A program made the position numbers and the translations under genes. Of a stretch of 5,018 nucleotides of DNA, positions 4,805 to 5,018 are shown piece by piece. Each line of letters opens with the position of its first letter. Position 1 is the stretch's first letter. The notes under the pieces were generated by a model that saw nothing but the letters and a program-made list of their open reading frames with translations, did no database searches and was not told the DNA's origin. The DNA comes from Thermoplasmata archaeon (GTDB lineage Archaea > Thermoplasmatota > E2 > UBA202 > DSCA01). Location of the stretch: NCBI GenBank assembly GCA_008297795.1, contig VBQP01000064.1:1-5018 (forward strand). The letters are read 5' to 3'.

Positions 4805-5018
4805 ATGAAAAAAATAGTTGTTTCCATAGGAATATTGGTGTTTCTTTTCAGTGGGGCGTTTGCCGGAGTTGTAAATGTTCCCGTTGCAGATGAGCAAGCA
4901 TCGCAGCCAATTAGCAGGGAAATAGAATTTTCATTTTCAGATATCTCGACATATGAAAGCAGCGGTTACGAAAAAATTGCAATCGATGGCTGCTCATACA
5001 CATACAGAGCGTCATATC
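4805..5018 (+). CDS. N-terminus of a secreted protein with signal peptide (3' partial)
   Basis: The frame stays open from ATG 4805 to the right edge, giving 71 residues. Residues 1-20 form a classical Sec signal peptide: two lysines, a hydrophobic core from Ile4 to Phe15, and an AFA cleavage site after Ala20. The mature part begins GVVNVPVADE and continues with a beta-rich, aromatic-containing stretch (FSFSDISTYES, then a YEKIAIDG segment). That YxxIxIxG spacing reminds me of the N-terminal pro-domains of gingipain-type C25 peptidases found in some archaea, but too little is visible to assign a family. The gene begins 58 bases after the radical SAM stop and has its own TATA box, so it is probably a separate transcription unit. 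It is exported and may be cell-surface anchored. Confidence 0.75.
   Translation, partial: MKKIVVSIGILVFLFSGAFAGVVNVPVADEQASQPISREIEFSFSDISTYESSGYEKIAIDGCSYTYRASY

Overview
The window looks like euryarchaeal chromosomal DNA, most probably from a Thermoplasmatota-type lineage. The signs are a split-type GMP synthase glutaminase gene (GuaAa), a protein resembling the archaeal DUF5611 family, and archaeal TATA-like boxes about 25-28 bases ahead of start codons. Several genes have little or no 5' leader, neither tRNA gene encodes CCA, and a surface protein ends in a PGF-CTERM-like tail. The phylum assignment is inference from gene content.

Layout, left to right: (1) the 3' end of a secreted surface protein with a Gly-rich linker, a PGF motif, one membrane segment and a lysine tail, followed by a T-rich terminator region; (2) tRNA-Asn(GTT) on the minus strand, with a consensus TATA box and a 13-bp direct repeat on both sides; (3) a small DUF5611-like gene on the plus strand; (4) converging on it, a minus-strand radical SAM gene resembling COG2108; (5) an AT-rich divergent promoter region carrying three AAAATTTT palindromes; (6) a 350-residue regulator built of two complete copies of a winged-helix plus sensor-like unit; (7) tRNA-Leu(TAG); (8) a GMP synthase glutaminase gene broken by a one-base frameshift at codon 12 but otherwise intact; (9) a COG1856-like radical SAM gene that overlaps its stop by ATGA; (10) the 5' end of another secreted protein with a signal peptide.

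Genes 8 and 9 form a translationally overlapping pair. Regulator 6 shares a divergent intergenic region with radical SAM gene 4, so it may control that gene and itself. No CRISPR array, insertion sequence or phage gene is visible. The most unusual points are the guaA frameshift, the duplicated regulator with its candidate operators, and two functionally uncharacterised radical SAM enzymes with extra conserved-looking cysteines.
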